Shown here in pieces: positions 60,461-64,000 of a DNA stretch of 64,000 nucleotides. Origin of the DNA: Acidobacteriota bacterium (lineage in GTDB: Bacteria; Acidobacteriota; Terriglobia; Terriglobales; Acidobacteriaceae); NCBI GenBank assembly GCA_018268895.1, contig JAFDVP010000007.1, forward strand, positions 496,001 to 560,000, given 5' to 3'. The notes beneath the pieces are model-generated. The model worked only from the letters and a program-made list of their open reading frames with translations. It ran no database searches and was not told where the DNA came from. Position 1 is the stretch's first letter, and the number at the start of each line of letters is the position of its first letter. The translations under genes and the position numbers were made by a program.

Positions 60461-61246
60461 ATGGCGCAAGTTTTTGACCGCAGTTCGAACGCTCTGGCTC
60501 GCGCGAGTCTGGTTATTACCGGCTTGATTGTTGTCGCGCTGGGCGTTGCCTTGAATTCACTGCAGCGATCCCCGTGGGTCACCAGGCAGGGTCAACGGCC
60601 CGACCAGCCGATCCCCTTCAGCCACAAGCACCACGTCGAAGGCCTGGGCCTGCAATGCCAGTACTGTCACGTTCAGGTGGAGAAGGCTGCTTATGCGGGG
60701 ATTCCTCCGACCAAGACCTGCATCAACTGCCACGCGCAGATCTGGACCAACGCCGAGTATCTCGAGCCGGTCCGCCAGAGCTGGGCGACGGGCGCGTCGA
60801 TCCAGTGGATCCGCGTTCATGACCTTCCGGACTTCGTCTACTTCAACCATGAAATTCACGTGAACAAGGGCATCGGCTGCGCAAGCTGCCATGGCCGCGT
60901 GGACGAGATGCCGCTGATGTACCAGCAGAACACGCTGCAGATGGAGTGGTGCCTGAACTGCCACCGCAATCCTGCCGTGAACCTGCGCCCGACGGCGGAG
61001 ATCTACAACATGGCCTGGGAAGGCCCCTCGACCTCGAAGCCGGTTGTCTGCGGCAGCACGAACAAGGGAGCGGAGGGAGTTCCCACGGCGCAGAACGTGA
61101 GCTGCGAGGTGACGACGGAAGAGGCTGCGGTCCCCTCCGGATACACGAAGTTCACCAGCCAGATGGAGCTGGGCAAGTACCTCACGGCGCAGTACCACAT
61201 TCGTACCCCGGATGAACTCTCGAGCTGCGAGACGTGCCACCGATGA
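60461..61246 (+). CDS. actA: Alternative complex III subunit ActA, pentaheme cytochrome c
   Basis: The 261-residue product has an N-terminal membrane anchor (about 15-34) and five CXXCH heme sites: CQYCH 66-70, CINCH 87-91, CASCH 140-144, CLNCH 164-168 and CETCH 256-260. This matches ActA, the membrane-anchored pentaheme subunit of alternative complex III, a quinol:electron acceptor oxidoreductase that replaces the bc1 complex. The stop overlaps an in-frame ATG of the next gene (ATGA). The rest of the operon (ActB onward) runs past the window. Confidence 0.92.
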   Translation: MAQVFDRSSNALARASLVITGLIVVALGVALNSLQRSPWVTRQGQRPDQPIPFSHKHHVEGLGLQCQYCHVQVEKAAYAGIPPTKTCINCHAQIWTNAEYLEPVRQSWATGASIQWIRVHDLPDFVYFNHEIHVNKGIGCASCHGRVDEMPLMYQQNTLQMEWCLNCHRNPAVNLRPTAEIYNMAWEGPSTSKPVVCGSTNKGAEGVPTAQNVSCEVTTEEAAVPSGYTKFTSQMELGKYLTAQYHIRTPDELSSCETCHR

Positions 61247-61290
61247 AGACGGCTCGGACCACAACGATTGGGATAGGAACAGAAGAGACG

Positions 61291-64000
61291 ATGGCTGACA
61301 CAAAGTCACTAACGGAAGAGAAGGCCCGGGTCGTAACGCAGATAGCCCCTGCGAAGATGACGCTGGCCGAGGTTCGGGCAAAGCTCGACGGGAAGACTGG
61401 CAAGCGTTTCTGGAAGAACCTCGACGAGCTTTCCGACAGCCCGGCGTTCCAGCAGCTGATGCAGGAGGAGTTCCCTCGTCAGGCTGGAGCAGGCGAGTGG
61501 GTCGACGCGGTTTCGCGGCGCGGCTTTATGAAGGTCATGGGGGCATCGTTTGCGCTGGCTGGACTGGCCGGTTGCACCAAGCAGCCCGATGAGCCGATCT
61601 TCCCCTACGTGAAGCAACCCGAGGACCTCGTCCTGGGCAAGCCGATGTACTTCGCGACGGCGCATCCGTTCCCGACGGGCGCGATCCCGGTGCTGATCAA
61701 GTCGGACTCGTTCCGCCCTATTAAAGTAGACGGCAACCCTGAGCATCCGATGTCGAAGGGCAAGTCGGACGCCATGACCCAGGGAACACTGCTGGACATG
61801 TACGATCCCGACCGCTCGCAGCATGTGCGTCTGCGCGGTCAGATCGCCGGCTACGGAGACTTTCAGAAGGCGTTTATCGACGCAGCGAAGAAGACCTCCG
61901 GTGGACAGGGCTTCTACTTCCTGAGCGAGACGATCACCTCGCCGACCCTTGCAGCGCAGTGGAAGTCGGTACAGGCGGCGTATCCCTCCGCAAAATTAGT
62001 GCAGTGGGAGCCGGTGAACCAGGACTCCTCGCGCGCGGCCTCGAAGGCCGCCTTCGGCAGCTATGCCGATGCGCAGTACAAGCTGGAAGACGCCGACGCC
62101 ATCCTCTCGCTCGACGCCGACTTTCTCGGTGGCATCGCGCACCCCGGCTTCCTTCCGCTGGCGGCTGCCTATGCCGAGCGCCATCGCTGGGAAGAGGGCA
62201 AGAAGACGAACCGTCTGTACGTCGTCGAGTCGATGCCCACGGTGACCGGCTTCAAGGCGGAGCATCGCCTGGGCCTCAAGCCCAGCCAGGTTGCGGCCTT
62301 TGCCGATGCGCTGGTCTTCGGCACTGCGCCTGCGGGACTGAACGCCGAGCAGGCGAAGTTCTTCAACGTCCTGCTGGCCGACCTGAAGAAGTCGAGCGGC
62401 AAGGCGGTCGTTATCCCCGGCGAACAGGCCCCGGCCTCGGTTCACGCTGCCGCGTATGCGATCAATACGCTGATCGGCGCTGTGGGCAAGACGGTGGTCT
62501 ACACCGAGACGGTGAATCCGCTTCCGAGTGAACAGGTCGCCGACTTCAAGGCGCTGGTCGCCGACATGAACGCAGGCAAGGTGCAGTGGCTGGTGATGCT
62601 TGGTGTCAACCCCATCTACTCCGCCCCTGCCGACCTGGACTTCGCGGATGCGTTCGGCAAGGTGCCGAACACGGTCCATCTGGGGACGCATCTCGATGAG
62701 ACGGGCTCGATCTCGACCTGGCACATTAACAAAGCGCACTACCTCGAGAGCTGGTCGGATGCGCGCGCGTATGATGGCACGATTTCGATCATCCAGCCGA
62801 TGATCGACCCGATGTACGGCGGCAAGAGTGCGCACGACATCTTCCAGACATTGCTCGCCGATCCGCAGGCTTCCGCCTACGACGCGGTTATCGCCAACGC
62901 AAAGACGTACATCAAGGGCGACTTCGCCACGGGCTGGCGCAAGGCGCTGCACGACGGCTGGGTCGCGGATACCGCATTCACTCCCAAGGCTGGTGTACCG
63001 GCACGGGTGACGAGCTTTGCGGCGCCGAAGGGATCGTCGTCGGGCTACGAGCTTGCGTTCCGCCCCGATCCTTCGCTCTATGACGGCCGCTATGGCAACG
63101 TCGGCTGGATGCAGGAGCTGCCCAAGCAGGTGACGAACCTGAGCTGGGACAACGCCGCGCTGATCAGTATGGCGACCATGGACGCGCTGAAGGTCGAGGA
63201 GACCGAGCTGATCGAGCTCGAACTCAACGGCCGCAAGGTGACGGCTCCGGTCCTGATGACCCCGGGCCACCCCGACGGTGTGATCACGGTGCACCTCGGC
63301 CTGGGACGTAGCGCCGAGGCGGGCCGCGTGGGTGCGGGTGTCGGCTTCAATGCTTATAAGCTGCGCACGTCGGATGCTCCGTTGACCGGCGTGGGAGCTA
63401 CGGCGAAGAAGATCGACGGCAGCTTCTACGATCTCTGCGTCACCAAGGTGCACAACGTCGAGCACCGCGGCAGCTTCGCGCAGCACGATCTCGAGCGTCC
63501 AAAGTACGACACCGAGGGAACCTTCTCGCTGGCCGGTCACGAGGCGATGGAGCGGTCGATCATTCGCTACGCCACGGTGGAAGAGGCGGAGAAGAACCCG
63601 AAGTTCGCCGAAGAGGGCGCCAGCGGCACGGTGGTCAACAAGGTTGGCTACGGCCCGCAGGGCGAGAACCCGGCGCATGGCGATCCCGGCTGGAAGTCGC
63701 AGAAGGAAGTCGACCTCAGTATGTTCCCCGGCGAGTGGAACTACAAGAAGACCGACCCCTCGACGCTGAAGATCCAGAACGCCTGGGGCATGGCGATCGA
63801 CCTGAACTCCTGCATCGGCTGCAACGCCTGCATCGTAAGCTGCTACGCGGAGAACAACATCCCCGTCGTGGGCCGCGAGCAGGTCAAGGTGGGCCGCAAC
63901 ATGCAGTGGCTGCGCATCGATACCTACTTCGAGGGCGACCTGCACGCACCGAAGGCGCACTTCCAGCCGATGGCCTGCCAGCACTGCGAGAACGCGGGCT
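61291..64000 (+). CDS. actB: Alternative complex III subunit ActB, Tat-variant molybdopterin-like protein with 4Fe-4S domain (3' end outside window)
   Basis: The frame is open to the right edge, giving at least 903 residues. A Tat-variant signal SRRGFMKVMGASFALAGLAG lies at 75-94, after an unusual N-terminal extension of about 70 residues; this is the TAT-variant-translocated motif typical of ActB. A molybdopterin-oxidoreductase-like domain (without clear cofactor ligands) is followed by an iron-sulfur domain with CIGCNACIVSC near 841 and ACQHCENAG at the edge. The start at 61291 has a purine-rich GAACAGAAGAGACG upstream; an in-frame ATG at 61243 overlaps the actA stop and is the other option. 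Confidence 0.9.
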   Translation, partial: MADTKSLTEEKARVVTQIAPAKMTLAEVRAKLDGKTGKRFWKNLDELSDSPAFQQLMQEEFPRQAGAGEWVDAVSRRGFMKVMGASFALAGLAGCTKQPDEPIFPYVKQPEDLVLGKPMYFATAHPFPTGAIPVLIKSDSFRPIKVDGNPEHPMSKGKSDAMTQGTLLDMYDPDRSQHVRLRGQIAGYGDFQKAFIDAAKKTSGGQGFYFLSETITSPTLAAQWKSVQAAYPSAKLVQWEPVNQDSSRAASKAAFGSYADAQYKLEDADAILSLDADFLGGIAHPGFLPLAAAYAERHRWEEGKKTNRLYVVESMPTVTGFKAEHRLGLKPSQVAAFADALVFGTAPAGLNAEQAKFFNVLLADLKKSSGKAVVIPGEQAPASVHAAAYAINTLIGAVGKTVVYTETVNPLPSEQVADFKALVADMNAGKVQWLVMLGVNPIYSAPADLDFADAFGKVPNTVHLGTHLDETGSISTWHINKAHYLESWSDARAYDGTISIIQPMIDPMYGGKSAHDIFQTLLADPQASAYDAVIANAKTYIKGDFATGWRKALHDGWVADTAFTPKAGVPARVTSFAAPKGSSSGYELAFRPDPSLYDGRYGNVGWMQELPKQVTNLSWDNAALISMATMDALKVEETELIELELNGRKVTAPVLMTPGHPDGVITVHLGLGRSAEAGRVGAGVGFNAYKLRTSDAPLTGVGATAKKIDGSFYDLCVTKVHNVEHRGSFAQHDLERPKYDTEGTFSLAGHEAMERSIIRYATVEEAEKNPKFAEEGASGTVVNKVGYGPQGENPAHGDPGWKSQKEVDLSMFPGEWNYKKTDPSTLKIQNAWGMAIDLNSCIGCNACIVSCYAENNIPVVGREQVKVGRNMQWLRIDTYFEGDLHAPKAHFQPMACQHCENAG

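Noticed and set aside
61996..63984. 662-residue minus-strand ORF
   Set aside because: It is antisense to actB, whose Tat signal and CXXC clusters are in the plus frame.
1..64000. tRNA or rRNA genes
   Set aside because: No cloverleaf pattern or conserved rRNA segment was noticed in any spacer by eye; a tRNAscan-SE run would settle it.

Overview
The window looks like a chromosomal segment of a high-GC Terriglobia-type acidobacterium (the Granulicella, Terriglobus and Edaphobacter group). The clues are Oar-like TonB-dependent receptors, a VWFA-related secreted protein of the type common in Acidobacteria, the start of an alternative complex III (ActA pentaheme cytochrome and ActB Tat-variant molybdopterin protein), many Tat- or Sec-exported enzymes, and several families of REP-like palindromic repeats ending in motifs such as ATGGGGCACCCGG or CTCAGGATGACA. 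The assignment is inference from gene content; no rRNA or tRNA gene was found to confirm it. Layout: 1-7.8 kb holds the 3' end of an Oar-like receptor, then mltG, a DUF4292-like lipoprotein, trmO, a zinc-ribbon thioredoxin, two VOC proteins, and a TetR regulator overlapping an Lnt-like membrane N-acyltransferase behind a striking inverted-repeat operator. 7.8-14.7 kb holds a complete Oar-like receptor, two hypotheticals with starts 19 bp apart, and a Tat-exported RidA-like protein next to a Tat-exported PLP lyase-like protein, closed by a strong terminator. 15-27 kb holds an M28 peptidase, a NIPSNAP protein, ruvB, murQ, a VWA protein, an NHL beta-propeller, a zinc alcohol dehydrogenase, a VapBC pair and a class A beta-lactamase. 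27-40 kb is rich in carbohydrate functions (GH76, GH31, a sugar isomerase-like TIM barrel, GT2 plus a GT-C-like membrane protein), with a TM2 protein, a Cys/His-rich mini-protein, a cupin, a class I aminotransferase and folK. 40-50.5 kb holds secreted small proteins, an FAH-family hydrolase, an Fn3 lipoprotein, a DUF4126 protein, an unusual fusion of papain-like peptidase and alpha/beta hydrolase with a histone-like Lys/Ala tail, a TIGR00027 methyltransferase and an ECF42-type sigma factor operon (YCII/DGPF protein, DHFR-like protein, sigma factor). 50.5-59.6 kb holds accD, a second DUF4126 protein, then a minus-strand run of a DUF3536/GH57-like protein, a double-domain acetyl-xylan-esterase-like protein and glyA, followed by an AlkA-like glycosylase. 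59.6-60.5 kb has no recognisable gene, and 60.5-64 kb opens the alternative complex III locus, which runs off the right edge. Most genes are housekeeping or scavenging functions in short operons. The strongest leads for unfamiliar biology are the 642-residue peptidase-hydrolase fusion at 45.3-47.2 kb, the paired Tat-exported RidA and PLP enzymes at 12.3-14.3 kb, the TetR-controlled Lnt paralogue with altered active-site flanks at 5.2-7.2 kb, and the repeat biology (a MITE-like element nested in a REP, tandem hairpins with compensatory changes, and a start codon of a GH76 gene lying inside a REP).
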